Positions 1-9,615 are shown, counted from the first letter of the stretch. The stretch is DNA of 64,000 nt from Atlantibacter sp032062175 (GCF_032062175.1 NZ_DAMBQK010000003.1:62001-126000); one strand, 5' to 3'. Program-made: numbers and translations. The notes: generated from the letters alone by a model not told the origin.

Positions 1-288
1 ATGAGTTCGATGCGCGTGCCGTCCCACGCGGATTATCAGGCCCAGCTCGGCCTGCCGGACAAAGCGCAGATCGACGCAGAAATCGGCCAGCTTCTCACCG
101 GCACCGATGAAACCCAGCGCAAAGCGCTGTACCGCGATGTACTAACCCGCCTGCATCAAAGCGCGGTCTACCTGCCGCTGAGCTACGTTTCCCTGATGAC
201 CGTGTCCCAGCCGCAGTGGGATGTGCTGCCCTTCGCACCGATGTCGTCGGATATTCCGTTTGAACAGATCAAACCGGTAACGCCCTGA
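1..288 (+). CDS. nikA: NikA, C-terminal fragment (nickel-binding periplasmic protein)
   Basis: The open frame runs in from the left edge and encodes the last 95 residues of the periplasmic nickel-binding protein of the Ni(II) ABC importer. The ending FEQIKPV followed by a few residues is typical of enterobacterial NikA, and the frame abuts nikB, which fixes the identity. The family is about 520 residues long, so roughly four fifths of the gene lies outside the window; the ATG at base 1 is an internal methionine and not the start. The stop codon overlaps the ATG of nikB by one base, indicating translational coupling. The imported nickel would feed the NiFe hydrogenase encoded at 48-58 kb. Confidence 0.9.
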   Translation: MSSMRVPSHADYQAQLGLPDKAQIDAEIGQLLTGTDETQRKALYRDVLTRLHQSAVYLPLSYVSLMTVSQPQWDVLPFAPMSSDIPFEQIKPVTP

Positions 289-1232
289 TGCTACGTTATA
301 TTTTGTGGCGCATCGCGCTGCTGGTCCCGATGCTGCTGGCCGCGTCGCTGATTATTTTCCTGCTGCTGCGCCTCGGCAGCGGCGACCCGGCAATGGATTA
401 CCTGAGGCTCTCTAACCTGCCGCCGACGCCGGAGCTGGTCGCCTCAACCCACGCGATGCTTGGGCTCGATCGGCCCCTGCCGGTGCAGTACGTCCACTGG
501 CTGTGGAACGCGCTGCATCTTGATTTCGGCGTATCGTTCGCCACCCAGCGCCCGGTGCTGGACGATTTACTGCACTTTTTCCCGGCGACCTTCCAACTGG
601 CGGGTTTTGCGCTGATGTTGATCCTGGCGACCTCGGTGCCGCTTGGCATCTGGGCGGCGCGCTACCGCGACCGGCTGCCGGATTACCTCGTGCGGCTGAT
701 TGCCTTTCTGGGCGTGTCGATGCCCAACTTCTGGCTCGCCTTTTTGCTGGTGATGCTCTTTTCCGTGCATCTGCAATGGCTGCCCGCGCTGGGTTACGGC
801 GGCTGGCAGCACATCATTTTACCGGCGGTGTCTATCGCCTTTATGTCGCTGGCGATCAATGCGCGCCTGTTGCGCGCCAGCATGCTGGATGCGGCAGGCC
901 AGCGCCATGTGACCTGGGCGAAACTGCGCGGGCTCAGCGACCGGCAAACCGAGCGGCGGCACGTGCTGCGCAACGCCACGCTGCCGATGGTGACGGCGGT
1001 CGGCATGCATATCGGCGAGCTGATCGGCGGCACCATGATTATCGAAAATATCTTTGCCTGGCCGGGCGTCGGGCGTTATGCGGTATCGGCAATTTTTAAC
1101 CGCGACTATCCGGTGATCCAGTGTTTTACCCTGCTGATGGTCGGCGTGTTTGTTGTCTGCAATCTCGGCGTCGACCTGCTGAATGCCGCGCTTGATCCGC
1201 GTATTCGCCGCCATGAAGGAGCGCACTCGTGA
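288..1232 (+). CDS. nikB: NikB, nickel ABC transporter permease
   Basis: This 314-residue inner-membrane protein is one of the two permease subunits of the nickel importer. It shows the usual layout of the oligopeptide/nickel permease family: an N-terminal membrane segment (MLRYILWRIALLVPMLL), a periplasmic stretch, then about five further hydrophobic segments with the cytoplasmic coupling loop around residues 200-230. Its length matches enterobacterial NikB. The start overlaps the nikA stop by one base and the stop overlaps the GTG of nikC by four, so the genes are translated as one coupled operon. Nothing unusual is seen in the sequence. Confidence 0.95.
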   Translation: MLRYILWRIALLVPMLLAASLIIFLLLRLGSGDPAMDYLRLSNLPPTPELVASTHAMLGLDRPLPVQYVHWLWNALHLDFGVSFATQRPVLDDLLHFFPATFQLAGFALMLILATSVPLGIWAARYRDRLPDYLVRLIAFLGVSMPNFWLAFLLVMLFSVHLQWLPALGYGGWQHIILPAVSIAFMSLAINARLLRASMLDAAGQRHVTWAKLRGLSDRQTERRHVLRNATLPMVTAVGMHIGELIGGTMIIENIFAWPGVGRYAVSAIFNRDYPVIQCFTLLMVGVFVVCNLGVDLLNAALDPRIRRHEGAHS

Positions 1233-2062
1233 ATTTTCTTCGTACTGCGCGTTGGCCGGTGCGCCTGGCGCTGCTGTCTCTGGCGCTGCTGATGATTATC
1301 GCCCTGACCAGCCAGTGGTGGCTGCCGTTCGATCCGCTGGCGATTAACCTGCCAGAGCGGCTACTGCCGCCGGACGGCACCCACTGGCTGGGCACCGACC
1401 ATTTGGGGCGCGATATTTTCTCTCGTCTGCTGGCGGCGACGCGGGTGTCGCTGGGCTCAGTGCTGGCCTGTTTGCTGCTGGTGTTAACGTTGGGCCTGGT
1501 GGTCGGCGGCAGCGCCGGGCTGATGGGCGGCCGTGCCGACCAGCTACTGATGCGCACCACCGACATGTTTATGACCTTCCCCACCTCGATACTGTCGTTT
1601 TTTATGGTGGGCGTGCTGGGCACCGGGCTGGTGAACGTGATCCTCGCCATCGCCCTGTCCCACTGGGCCTGGTACGCGCGGATGGTGCGCAGCATTGTGA
1701 TTTCGCTGCGCCATCGGGAGTTCGTGCTGGCGGCGCGGATGAGCGGCGCAAACCGCTGGTATCTGTTTTTCGATCATCTCGCCGGTGCGGTGATGCCCTC
1801 GCTGCTGGTGCTGGCGACGCTGGATATCGGCCATATGATGCTGCACGTGGCGGGGATGTCGTTCCTCGGGCTGGGCGTCAGCGCCCCAACGCCGGAATGG
1901 GGCGTGATGATCAACGACGCGCGCCAGTACATCTGGACCCAGCCGATGCAGATGTTCTGGCCAGGGCTGGCGCTGTTTATCAGCGTGATGACCTTTAACC
2001 TGTTGGGCGACGCGCTGCGCGACAATCTGGACCCCCATCTTGCTATGGAGCATAGCCACTGA
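1229..2062 (+). CDS. nikC: NikC, nickel ABC transporter permease
   Basis: The second permease of the nickel importer, 277 residues. It has the DppC/NikC features: one N-terminal membrane helix, the conserved periplasmic HWLGTDHLGRDIFSR segment at about residues 51-65, and a C-terminal bundle of hydrophobic helices with the coupling loop. The start codon is GTG, placed in a GTGA overlap with the nikB stop, and the gene ends in a TGATG overlap with nikD. It should pair with NikB in the inner membrane and be driven by NikD and NikE. Confidence 0.95.
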   Translation: MNFLRTARWPVRLALLSLALLMIIALTSQWWLPFDPLAINLPERLLPPDGTHWLGTDHLGRDIFSRLLAATRVSLGSVLACLLLVLTLGLVVGGSAGLMGGRADQLLMRTTDMFMTFPTSILSFFMVGVLGTGLVNVILAIALSHWAWYARMVRSIVISLRHREFVLAARMSGANRWYLFFDHLAGAVMPSLLVLATLDIGHMMLHVAGMSFLGLGVSAPTPEWGVMINDARQYIWTQPMQMFWPGLALFISVMTFNLLGDALRDNLDPHLAMEHSH

Positions 2063-2823
2063 TGTCACAGCTTGAATTACATAACATCACGCTGTCGGCG
2101 GACCGCCCGCTGGTGCAGGGCGTGTCGCTGAACCTGCATTCCGGGCGCGTGCTGGCGCTGGTCGGCGGCAGCGGCAGCGGGAAATCCCTGACCTGTGCCG
2201 CCGCGCTGGGCGTGCTGCCCGCCGGAGTGCGGCAAACTGCCGGAGAACTGGCGCTGAATGGCCACACCGTGACGCCGCAATCACTGCGCGGCAGGCAGGT
2301 GGCGACCATTATGCAGAACCCGCGCAGCGCCTTTAATCCGCTGTTTACCATGGCGACTCACGCTAAAGAGACCTGTCGGGCGCTGGGCAAAGCGCTGGAT
2401 GACGCCATGCTTATCGCCACGCTGAAATCTGTCGGCCTCGATGAAGCCGAACGCGTGCTGGCGCTGTATCCGTTTGAGATGAGCGGCGGGATGCTACAAC
2501 GCATGATGATTGCGCTGGCTGTGCTCAGCGATGCACCGTTTATCATCGCCGATGAACCCACCACCGATCTCGACGCGCTGGCCCAGGCGCGCATTCTGGA
2601 ACTGCTGGAGAAGCAGATGCACCAGCGCGCCCCCGGGATGCTGCTGGTCACTCACGATATGGGGGTGGTGGCGCGGCTGGCTGACGACGTGGCGGTCATG
2701 GAAAACGGCAAAATTGTCGAACGGGGCGATGTGCATACGCTGTTCCACGCGCCACAGCATCCGGTGACCCGTAATCTGGTATCGGCGCATCTGGCGCTGT
2801 ATGGCATGGAGTTAGCGCAATGA
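2062..2823 (+). CDS. nikD: NikD, nickel ABC transporter ATPase
   Basis: One of the two cytoplasmic ATPases of the nickel importer, 253 residues. Visible motifs are Walker A (GGSGSGKSLT, about residues 35-44), the ABC signature EMSGGMLQRMMIAL, Walker B (IIADEPTTDLD) and the H-loop (LLVTHDMGVVARL). Length equals that of the E. coli protein. It is coupled to nikC (TGATG) and to nikE (ATGA overlap). Together with NikE it forms the heterodimer that hydrolyses ATP for Ni(II) import. Confidence 0.95.
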   Translation: MSQLELHNITLSADRPLVQGVSLNLHSGRVLALVGGSGSGKSLTCAAALGVLPAGVRQTAGELALNGHTVTPQSLRGRQVATIMQNPRSAFNPLFTMATHAKETCRALGKALDDAMLIATLKSVGLDEAERVLALYPFEMSGGMLQRMMIALAVLSDAPFIIADEPTTDLDALAQARILELLEKQMHQRAPGMLLVTHDMGVVARLADDVAVMENGKIVERGDVHTLFHAPQHPVTRNLVSAHLALYGMELAQ

Positions 2824-3680
2824 CGCTGTTATCCGTTTCGAACGTTTCACACCGCTACGGGCGGATGGGGTTAACCGGCGCGCATTATCACCCGGTGCTA
2901 AACAACATTTCACTGGCGGTTAACGAAGGTGAAAGCGTGGCGCTGCTCGGCAGCAGCGGCTGCGGGAAAAGCACCCTGGCAAGGCTGTTAATGGGCCTGG
3001 AATCCCCGGCTCTGGGCGACATTTGCTGGCGCGGTAAATCCCTGGCGGCGCTGAAAGGGGACGAAATGCGCGCCTTTCGCCGGGATATCCAGATGGTGTT
3101 TCAGGACGCCATCAGCGCCGCTAACCCGCGCCGCACGGTGCGCGAGATTATCCGCGAACCACTGCGCCATTTGTTGAAACTCGCTACGGCGCAGCAAAAT
3201 GAACGTATTGCGCGGGTAATGGCGGCGACCGAACTTGATGCCGGTTTACTGGATAAACGCCCGCCGCAACTGAGCGGCGGCCAGTTGCAGCGGGTGTGCC
3301 TCGCCAGAGCAATGATTGTGGAACCAAAGCTGTTGATTCTGGATGAGGCGGTATCGAATCTGGATTTGGTGCTTCAGGCAAACATCATTCAGCTACTGAA
3401 AAATTTACAGCAGCAGTACCACACCGCGTGTCTGTTTATCACCCATGATTTGCGTCTGGTGGAGCGGTTTTGCCAGCGGGTTATGGTAATGGAAGGCGGA
3501 GAAATCGTCGAAACGCTGGCGGTGACGTCGCCGGTCGCCTTTGCCAGCGCGCCAGGCCTGGCGCTACAGCGCGCTGTACTGCCTGCGTTCCCGACGCGCC
3601 GGGAACCGCGCGGGCCGGGGCTGACGCTGGTTAGCGATAATCCTTTGCCAGCATTGAAACCCCATTTGGTCAGTGCGTAA
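2820..3680 (+). CDS. nikE: NikE, nickel ABC transporter ATPase
   Basis: Second ATPase subunit of the nickel importer, 286 residues, somewhat longer than the roughly 268-residue E. coli protein because of a C-terminal tail after about residue 240. Walker A (GSSGCGKSTLARLL), signature QLSGGQLQRVCLARA, Walker B (LLILDEAVSNLD) and the H-loop histidine in FITHDLRLVE are all present. In E. coli the regulator gene nikR follows directly; here the next gene is fdhF and nikR lies at 59.4 kb instead. A weak hairpin follows the stop codon. Confidence 0.93.
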   Translation: MTLLSVSNVSHRYGRMGLTGAHYHPVLNNISLAVNEGESVALLGSSGCGKSTLARLLMGLESPALGDICWRGKSLAALKGDEMRAFRRDIQMVFQDAISAANPRRTVREIIREPLRHLLKLATAQQNERIARVMAATELDAGLLDKRPPQLSGGQLQRVCLARAMIVEPKLLILDEAVSNLDLVLQANIIQLLKNLQQQYHTACLFITHDLRLVERFCQRVMVMEGGEIVETLAVTSPVAFASAPGLALQRAVLPAFPTRREPRGPGLTLVSDNPLPALKPHLVSA

Positions 3681-3708
3681 CGACGCTGCTTTCGCCCCAC
3701 TCCCCGCC

Positions 3709-3728
3709 GGGAGGTTTTAACCTCCCTT
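3709..3728 (+). terminator. Weak hairpin after nikE
   Basis: The inverted repeat GGGAGG-TTTTAA-CCTCCC lies 29 bases after the nikE stop. The stem is short and only two T residues follow directly, so it may be a weak terminator ending the nik operon before the fdhF control region. It was identified by eye only. Confidence 0.4.
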
Positions 3729-3791
3729 CATACCGCTCTACATCAAAGCGTCCCCTCTGGCGTCAGGGTTAGGATGCGGAGTCAGGCCGTC

Positions 3792-3838
3792 TGTCGATGC
3801 GGGTCAAAGTGATAATAATGACATGACACTTTTGTCGA
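3792..3838 (+). promoter_or_regulatory. Candidate FhlA/HyfR upstream activating region of fdhF
   Basis: TGTCGA occurs at 3792-3797 and again at 3833-3838, the second inside GACACTTTTGTCGA, whose core GACA-CTTT-TGTC is an inverted repeat. The pair lies about 75-115 bp upstream of a sigma54-type promoter, the distance expected for an enhancer-binding protein. The same 12-base core GACACTTTTGTC recurs at 44596-44607 upstream of hydN, and TGTCGA pairs recur upstream of hyfA. In E. coli fdhF is activated by FhlA from such a distal site; assignment to FhlA or HyfR here is inference. Confidence 0.6.
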
Positions 3839-3908
3839 ACCCCGCTCGCCATCCGGCCACCTTTTTTATTTCTCTATCTATATCAATGAATTAAATAAAC
3901 CATGCTAC

Positions 3909-3924
3909 TGGCATGGAATATGCA
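3909..3924 (+). promoter_or_regulatory. Sigma54 promoter of fdhF
   Basis: TGGCAT-GGAAT-ATGCA matches the -24/-12 consensus (GG and GC ten bases apart between their starts, TGGCAY-N5-TTGCW). It lies 69 bases upstream of the fdhF start codon. E. coli fdhF is a known sigma54 gene, which supports the call. Confidence 0.8.
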
Positions 3925-3992
3925 TTGAAAAGTCGTTGAGAAGGTAAAGACGTTTTGCGTTTTGCAAGAACACGATTAACTGGAGAGCCAGG

Positions 3993-6140
3993 ATGAAAAA
4001 AGTCGTCACGGTTTGCCCATATTGCGCGTCGGGGTGCAAGATCAACCTCGTCGTCGATAATGGCAAAGTCGTTAAGGCGGAACCGGCGCAGGGTAAGACC
4101 AATCAGGGGGATTTATGCCTGAAAGGCTATTACGGGTGGGATTTTATCAACGATACCCAAATCCTGACGCCACGCCTTAAATCGCCTATGATCCGTCGCC
4201 AACGCGGCGGGAAGCTGGAAGCCGTTTCCTGGGATGAGGCACTGAATTATGTCGCCGATAAGCTCAGCACTATCAAAGCTAAATATGGCCCCGATGCCAT
4301 TATGACCACCGGTTCCTCACGGGGGACCGGCAACGAAACCAACTACATCATGCAAAAATTCGCGCGCGCCGTTATTGGAACCAATAACGTCGACTGCTGC
4401 GCGCGTGTCTGACACGGCCCATCGGTTGCAGGTCTGCACCAGTCGGTCGGTAATGGCGCGATGAGTAACTCCATCGTCGGCATCGAAGATGCTGATTTAG
4501 TGTTTGTGTTTGGCTACAACCCCGCTGATTCCCACCCGATCGTCGCTAACCGCGTGATCCGGGCGAAGCAAAAAGGGGCGAAAATTATTGTCTGCGATCC
4601 GCGTAAAATCGAAACCGCGCGCATTGCCGATATGCACCTGGCGTTGAAAAACGGCTCGAACATTGCGCTGTTGAACGCCATGGGCCATGTGATTATCGAA
4701 GAAGACCTGTATGACCACGCATTCGTCGCGGCGCGTACCGAAGGCTTCGAAGAGTATCGCAAAATTGTCGAAGGCTATACGCCGGAGTCCGTGGAAGAGA
4801 TCACCGGCGTGAAGGCCAGTGAGATCCGCCAGGCCGCACGGATGTACGCCAAATCTGATCGTGCCACCATCCTGTGGGGCATGGGCGTGACCCAGTTCTA
4901 TCAGGGCGTGGAAACGGTGCGTTCGTTGACCAGCCTGGCGCTGCTGACCGGCAACCTCGGCAAGCCGAGCGTTGGCGTCAACCCGGTGCGTGGGCAAAAC
5001 AACGTCCAGGGTGCCTGCGATATGGGCGCGCTGCCGGATACCTATCCGGGTTATCAGTACGTGAAATTCCCGGAACACCGTGAGAAATTCGCCAGAGCCT
5101 GGGGCGTGGCCGAACTGCCAGCGCATACCGGTTATCGCATCAGCGAATTGCCGCACCGCGTTGAGCATGGCGAAGTGCGCGCAGCGTACATCATGGGCGA
5201 AGATCCGCTGCAAACTGATGCCGAGCTGTCTGCGGTGCGCAAAGCCTTTGAAGGGCTGGAGCTGGTGATCGTTCAGGATATCTTCATGACCAAAACCGCC
5301 GCGCAAGCGGATGTGATTTTGCCGTCCACCTCATGGGGGGAACATGAAGGGGTGTATACCGCCGCCGACCGCGGATTCCAGCGCTTCTTTAAAGCGGTGG
5401 AACCGAAGTGGGACCTAAAAACCGACTGGCAGATCATCAGTGAAATCGCCACCCGTATGGGCTATGCGATGCACTACAACAACACCAAAGAGATTTGGGA
5501 TGAACTGCGCGGATTGTGCCCGGAATTCTACGGCGCAACCTACGAGAAAATGGGCGAACTGGGTTATATCCAGTGGCCGTGCCGCGATGTGTCTGAGGCC
5601 GACCAGGGGACGGACTACCTGTTCGAGGAGAAATTCTCCACACCAAACGGCCTGGGACAATTCTTCACCTGCGACTGGGCACCGCCGCTCGATCGCGTAG
5701 ATGAGGAGTACCCGATGGTGCTGTCGACGGTGCGCGAGGTGGGCCACTACTCCTGCCGCTCCATGACCGGCAACTGTGCCGCGCTGGCCGCGCTGGCGGA
5801 TGAACCGGGCTATGCGCAAATTAACACTGCCGATGCTGCCCGCCTGGGCATTCAGGATGAAGCGCTGGTGTGGGTCAATTCACGCAAGGGCAAAGTCATA
5901 ACCCGTGCCCAGGTGAGCGATCGCCCGAACAAAGGCGCGGTGTATATGACGTACCAGTGGTGGATTGGTGCCTGTAATGAGCTGGTGACGGAAAACCTCA
6001 GCCCGATTACTAAAACGCCGGAATACAAATACTGCGCAGTGCGCGTTGAGCCGATCGCCGATCAGAATGCGGCGGAGCAGTATGTGATTAATGAGTACAA
6101 CAAGCTGAAACGCCATTTGCGGGAAACCGCAATGGGCTAA
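3993..6140 (+). CDS. fdhF: FdhF, selenocysteine formate dehydrogenase H
   Basis: This gene encodes the formate dehydrogenase of the formate hydrogenlyase complex, which oxidises formate to CO2 on a bis-MGD molybdenum centre in the cytoplasm. It must be read through an in-frame TGA at 4410-4412, giving a 715-residue protein with selenocysteine at position 140, the same length and position as in E. coli. Seen in the sequence: the [4Fe-4S] motif VCPYCASGC at about residues 7-15 with a later LCLKGYYG (Cys and Lys), and Sec140 followed by His141 in V-U-HGP. An ordinary gene caller would split it at the UGA into two pieces, the second starting at 4461. The start ATG is preceded by GGAGAG. It is a single-gene unit between a sigma54 promoter and a strong terminator. 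A Cys-type paralogue lies at 41458-43626. Confidence 0.97.
4410..4450 (+). promoter_or_regulatory. SECIS element of fdhF
   Basis: The UGA codon is followed at once by a hairpin whose upper stem is GGTTGCA (4424-4430) paired with TGCACC (4435-4440) around the loop GGTC. Bulged T and loop G/T positions match the bacterial SECIS recognised by SelB in E. coli fdhF, and the surrounding sequence is nearly the same as I recall for that gene. This is strong evidence that the UGA is decoded as selenocysteine and is not a nonsense mutation. Confidence 0.9.
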
Positions 6141-6156
6141 GTTTTACGCTGATGAT

Positions 6157-6184
6157 AAAAAGCCGGTGAGTCACCGGCTTTTTT
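6157..6184. terminator. Bidirectional terminator between fdhF and the DeoR gene
   Basis: A perfect stem AGCCGGTGA/TCACCGGCT is flanked by five A residues on the left and six T residues on the right, so it can terminate both fdhF (plus strand) and the convergent sugar operon ending at 6210 (minus strand). Confidence 0.9.
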
Positions 6185-6209
6185 ATGGGTGGCGTATAAC
6201 ACCACGGCA

Positions 6210-7007
6210 TTAAACAATAATCACATCAATATTTCTGTTTTCCAGCAGCATAACCGTTTCGCGGCTAATACCGTCATCGGTAATTAACACGTCAATATCG
6301 CTAATCGGCAATACCGGATTAAAGCCAATGCGGCCAAATTTTGTCGAGTCGAGTACCGCCACCACTTTTTTTGCTGCCCGCGCCATCACTTTACTGATGG
6401 CATAACCTTCGTTAAACGTGGTGATGCCTTTATCGATATCAATTCCGTCTGCGCCAATAAACAAATAATCCGCCACGATGCCCTTTAATACCGATTCAGC
6501 ATGCATGCCGTGAAAAGAGCGGGTTTTATGGCGGAACGTTCCCCCGCAAAGCACCAGCGTGATGTGCTGATTAATCGACAACACTTCGGCGGCAGGCAGA
6601 TTATTGGTGACGACAATGAGATCCGACGCATCCGCTAACTGCTGGGCGATTTTTAACGTAGTGCTGCCGCTGTCGATAATTACGCTATTACCGGTTGAAA
6701 CCAGGCGCGCCGCTGCGTTGGCGATGCGGGTTTTGGCATCGGCGGAAAGCATGGCGCGGTCTTCCAGCGTAATTTCGTTATGGCTATCGGTATTGCCATT
6801 GGGCTTTCCCGTCAGCGCCCAGTTATTTATTTGATTAGTCGCCCCGCCGTGAAAGCGAATAAGCAGCCCCTGAGTTTCCAGCTCGCGTAAATCATTGCGG
6901 ATAGTTACTTCAGAAATACCAAACTTATTCGCCAGATGCGCTACCTGGACGCTGCCCTTTTCCGTCAGCGCGGCCAGGATTTGATTCCTTCGTTCCACCA
7001 GATGCAT
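6210..7007 (-). CDS. DeoR-family transcriptional regulator
   Basis: A 265-residue repressor of the DeoR family, probably controlling the sugar operon of which it is the last gene. The N-terminus carries the family helix-turn-helix (RRNQILAALTEKGSVQVAHLANKFGISEVTIRNDLRELE in outline, residues 6-45) and the C-terminal two thirds form the sugar-phosphate-sensing domain, with the motif DSGSTTLKIAQQL at about residues 116-128 and the glycine-rich FIGADGID segment. The inducer is likely to be a phosphorylated intermediate of the pathway, as for GatR, AgaR and SrlR. The specific orthologue cannot be told from sequence alone. The stop codon lies 25 bases from the shared terminator. Confidence 0.88.
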   Translation of the reverse strand: MHLVERRNQILAALTEKGSVQVAHLANKFGISEVTIRNDLRELETQGLLIRFHGGATNQINNWALTGKPNGNTDSHNEITLEDRAMLSADAKTRIANAAARLVSTGNSVIIDSGSTTLKIAQQLADASDLIVVTNNLPAAEVLSINQHITLVLCGGTFRHKTRSFHGMHAESVLKGIVADYLFIGADGIDIDKGITTFNEGYAISKVMARAAKKVVAVLDSTKFGRIGFNPVLPISDIDVLITDDGISRETVMLLENRNIDVIIV

Positions 7008-7031
7008 AGTTTTCGCGTCCTCGCGGGGTTT

Positions 7032-8519
7032 TTATTGAGGCATATTTTCATGATAGCGAGCATAAATGGACTGATAAATTTCCCGCTGCTGCGGACGCGG
7101 CAGTATAACGTCGCGCCCGACGTCGCACAGTGATGCGGGTAATACGTCGTGAAGTGGAATAAATTCGTGCGAATTATTGAGATTTGCGTGACACCATTGC
7201 GCCTGCAATGCCGCGCCTAACGCGCCGGCGTCGCTCACCGTCGGGCGTATCACCGCAATACCGCTGATATCGGCAATCAACTGGCACCAGGCCCGGCTAT
7301 TCGCTCCGCCGCCAATCACCCGTAGCTGGTCGAAGTGTAATCCGCTTTGCTGGAAAATCTCGATGCCTTTACACAGCTTAAAGGTCACGCCTTCCACCAC
7401 ACTGCGTAACAAATTGGCTTTATTAAAATTGCGGCTGGTAATGCCGGTAACGCTGGCGGTAGCATCAGGGCGATTCGGCAAACGCGCGCCATTCAGCCAC
7501 GGGTAGCACGTCAGCCCCTCTGCTCCCGGCTCGCTGTTATCCAGATAACGTTCAAACTCCGTCAGCGGAATATCCATCACCTCGCGAAAGGCATTGATGG
7601 CGTTGGTGACATTCATGGTACTGACTAACGGCAGCCAGCCACCGGAGGAAGAACAGAACGCATTGATATCCGGGTGCGGCTGGGTGTCGATTTGCTGCGC
7701 GGCATGGGTAAACAAGGTGCCCGACGTGCCCAGGCTCATGGTCAGGATGCCCGGTTCGATATTGCCGGTGCCGATGGCGGACATCATATTGTCGCCGCCG
7801 CCGCTGGAAACCGGAATGCCTTCCGGCAGGCCCAACTGCGTGGCGCTGGAGGCACAAAGATAACCGGCGGGCTGATGCGCCTCAATCAGCGGCGGCAGTT
7901 TGGGCATCAGTTGCGGATCGATGGCATCCACCACCGCGTGACACCAGCGGCGGTTAAAGGTATCGAACCAGCCGGTGCCTGACGCGTCGCCGTATTCCGC
8001 ACAGTACTGGCCGGTCAGCCAGTAGTTAACATATTCATGAGGAAGAAAGAGTTTTGCGATGCGCTGATACGCTTCAGGCTCATGCTCTTTCACCCACAGT
8101 AATTTGGCGAGCGTAAACGCCACGGGAATGTGGATGCCGGTGAAATGAGACACCGGCGCCCCCATTGCGGCGTTAAACCGCGTTAAAAATGCATTGAGTT
8201 CCGGCACCGTTTCGGTATCACACCATAACTTTGCCGGGCGGATGAGCGCATCCTGTTCGTCCAGCAGCACTAAACCATGTTGCTGGCCGGATACGCCAAT
8301 CGCCGCAATGTGCTCAGGCGCAATCTCCGCTTTCGCGATGACCGCCTGAATGCCTTTTTTTATCGCATCCCGCCAGGCGGCGGGATGCTGTTCTTTTTGC
8401 CCTGGGCGGTCGCTGATGAGTTCGCAGGTGTGATAACTGGATGCCACCACCCGTTCTTTTTCAGCATCCCACAGTAAAACCTTGGTGCCCTGCGTGCCAC
8501 AATCGATGCCCAGATACAT
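7032..8519 (-). CDS. FGGY-family sugar kinase (xylulokinase-like)
   Basis: A 495-residue cytoplasmic kinase of the FGGY family. Visible are the N-terminal phosphate-binding loop MYLGIDCGTQGTK, the GVSGQQHGLVLLD segment that in XylB holds the sugar-contacting GQMHG motif, and the C-terminal adenosine-binding region GGGANSRAWCQLIADI. Overall length fits xylulokinase (about 485), but the operon contains no xylose isomerase, so the real substrate is more likely a ketose made by the neighbouring dehydrogenase, for example tagatose. That substrate is an inference from context. It sits between the aldo/keto reductase and deoR genes on the same strand. Confidence 0.85.
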   Translation of the reverse strand: MYLGIDCGTQGTKVLLWDAEKERVVASSYHTCELISDRPGQKEQHPAAWRDAIKKGIQAVIAKAEIAPEHIAAIGVSGQQHGLVLLDEQDALIRPAKLWCDTETVPELNAFLTRFNAAMGAPVSHFTGIHIPVAFTLAKLLWVKEHEPEAYQRIAKLFLPHEYVNYWLTGQYCAEYGDASGTGWFDTFNRRWCHAVVDAIDPQLMPKLPPLIEAHQPAGYLCASSATQLGLPEGIPVSSGGGDNMMSAIGTGNIEPGILTMSLGTSGTLFTHAAQQIDTQPHPDINAFCSSSGGWLPLVSTMNVTNAINAFREVMDIPLTEFERYLDNSEPGAEGLTCYPWLNGARLPNRPDATASVTGITSRNFNKANLLRSVVEGVTFKLCKGIEIFQQSGLHFDQLRVIGGGANSRAWCQLIADISGIAVIRPTVSDAGALGAALQAQWCHANLNNSHEFIPLHDVLPASLCDVGRDVILPRPQQREIYQSIYARYHENMPQ

Positions 8520-8555
8520 AGTTAATTCCCCGGTGAAGAGTCAGTTTTGCACTGG

Positions 8556-9575
8556 TTATTTGACGATAACGCCGTCAAGATCCCACAGGTCTTCCCAGCC
8601 TTTGGCGTGTTCCCACAGGAATACCTGGCCCTTAATCAGACGGTTATTACGATCGATGCCGGCAATGGCCGCCATCTCTTCATCGGTTAACGGATCTTCG
8701 GTAATGCAGGTAATGTTGCCGTAGATCTGATCTTTGTGAACCGAGAACGGGATTGGAATATGCCCACGCTGCACCGCCCATTTGATGCAGACGATCGCCG
8801 GGTGCACGCCAAGACGGTTAGCAATCTCAACAATAACCGGATCCTCAATATCGCAGGTATCGTCTTCGGTGCGGTCGCGATCGGGACGCATCGGCGAACC
8901 AATCGGGCAGAAACCGATCGGTTGGATCTCATTAGCGACCAGGAAGTCATACAGTTCCTGCTGCTGGAAATGCGGGTGTATTTCCATTTCGTTGGCCACC
9001 GGGCGGATCTTGCAATCGCGCAGCAGCAGCTCCATTTTTGGAATGGTCATGTTGGAAGTGCCGATGCTTCTGACCAGCCCCATTTCGACCAGTTGCTCCA
9101 TCTGCGCCCAGGTTTTCATAAAGCGCTCGTGGGAATACGGGGTGGCGTCCGGGCTACGGGAATCTACGGTGCAGCCAGGCGCATGATAGTTAGAGAACGG
9201 CCAGTGCACTAAATACAGGTCGAGATAGTCGAGCTTAAGATCTTCCAGCGACTTCTTGCATGACGCAATGACGTCGTCGTGCTGGTCGTTCCAGACTTTG
9301 GAGTCGATAAACAATTCAGAGCGGCTGACGCCGGTTTGCATGATCCTGGCAAACACCTCACCAATCATACTTTCATTGCCGTAGACCGACGCACAGTCAA
9401 AAAAACGGAAACCGGCTTCGGCGGCGTGAAACACGCCATCGGCAACTTGCTCTGCGGTGAAGCGGTCGGAACCAAAGGTCCCCATGCCAATACCGGGGAT
9501 CTTATAGCCATTCGCTAACGTTTTATACGGAATGGCATCCTGCGAGGGTGCGACTAAGTTTGATAATTTGCTCAT
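8556..9575 (-). CDS. Aldo/keto reductase
   Basis: A 339-residue NADPH-type oxidoreductase of the AKR superfamily. The catalytic tetrad is visible as Asp60 and Tyr65 (FFDCASVYGNE), Lys93 (SKVW) and His124 (LVHWPF). The C-terminal cofactor-binding segment IPIPFSVHKDQI departs somewhat from the commoner IPG(S/T)K form. Within this operon a plausible role is to reduce an imported aldose to its polyol, or to reduce an aldehyde product of the aldolase; neither is shown by sequence. It follows the substrate-binding protein gene after a hairpin. Confidence 0.85.
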   Translation of the reverse strand: MSKLSNLVAPSQDAIPYKTLANGYKIPGIGMGTFGSDRFTAEQVADGVFHAAEAGFRFFDCASVYGNESMIGEVFARIMQTGVSRSELFIDSKVWNDQHDDVIASCKKSLEDLKLDYLDLYLVHWPFSNYHAPGCTVDSRSPDATPYSHERFMKTWAQMEQLVEMGLVRSIGTSNMTIPKMELLLRDCKIRPVANEMEIHPHFQQQELYDFLVANEIQPIGFCPIGSPMRPDRDRTEDDTCDIEDPVIVEIANRLGVHPAIVCIKWAVQRGHIPIPFSVHKDQIYGNITCITEDPLTDEEMAAIAGIDRNNRLIKGQVFLWEHAKGWEDLWDLDGVIVK

Positions 9576-9615
9576 TTCTCACGGCTCTATGAAGAAGTTA
9601 TCGCTATTCCCTTTC

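Noticed and set aside
3993..6140. fdhF appears as two open frames (3993-4412 and 4461-6140), as if broken by a nonsense mutation
   Set aside because: The TGA at 4410 is in the exact place of Sec140 and is followed by a well-formed SECIS hairpin; the frame continues unbroken after it.
7032..8519. Naming the FGGY kinase xylB
   Set aside because: No xylose isomerase or xylose regulator is nearby and the substrate motif differs; operon context points to another ketose.
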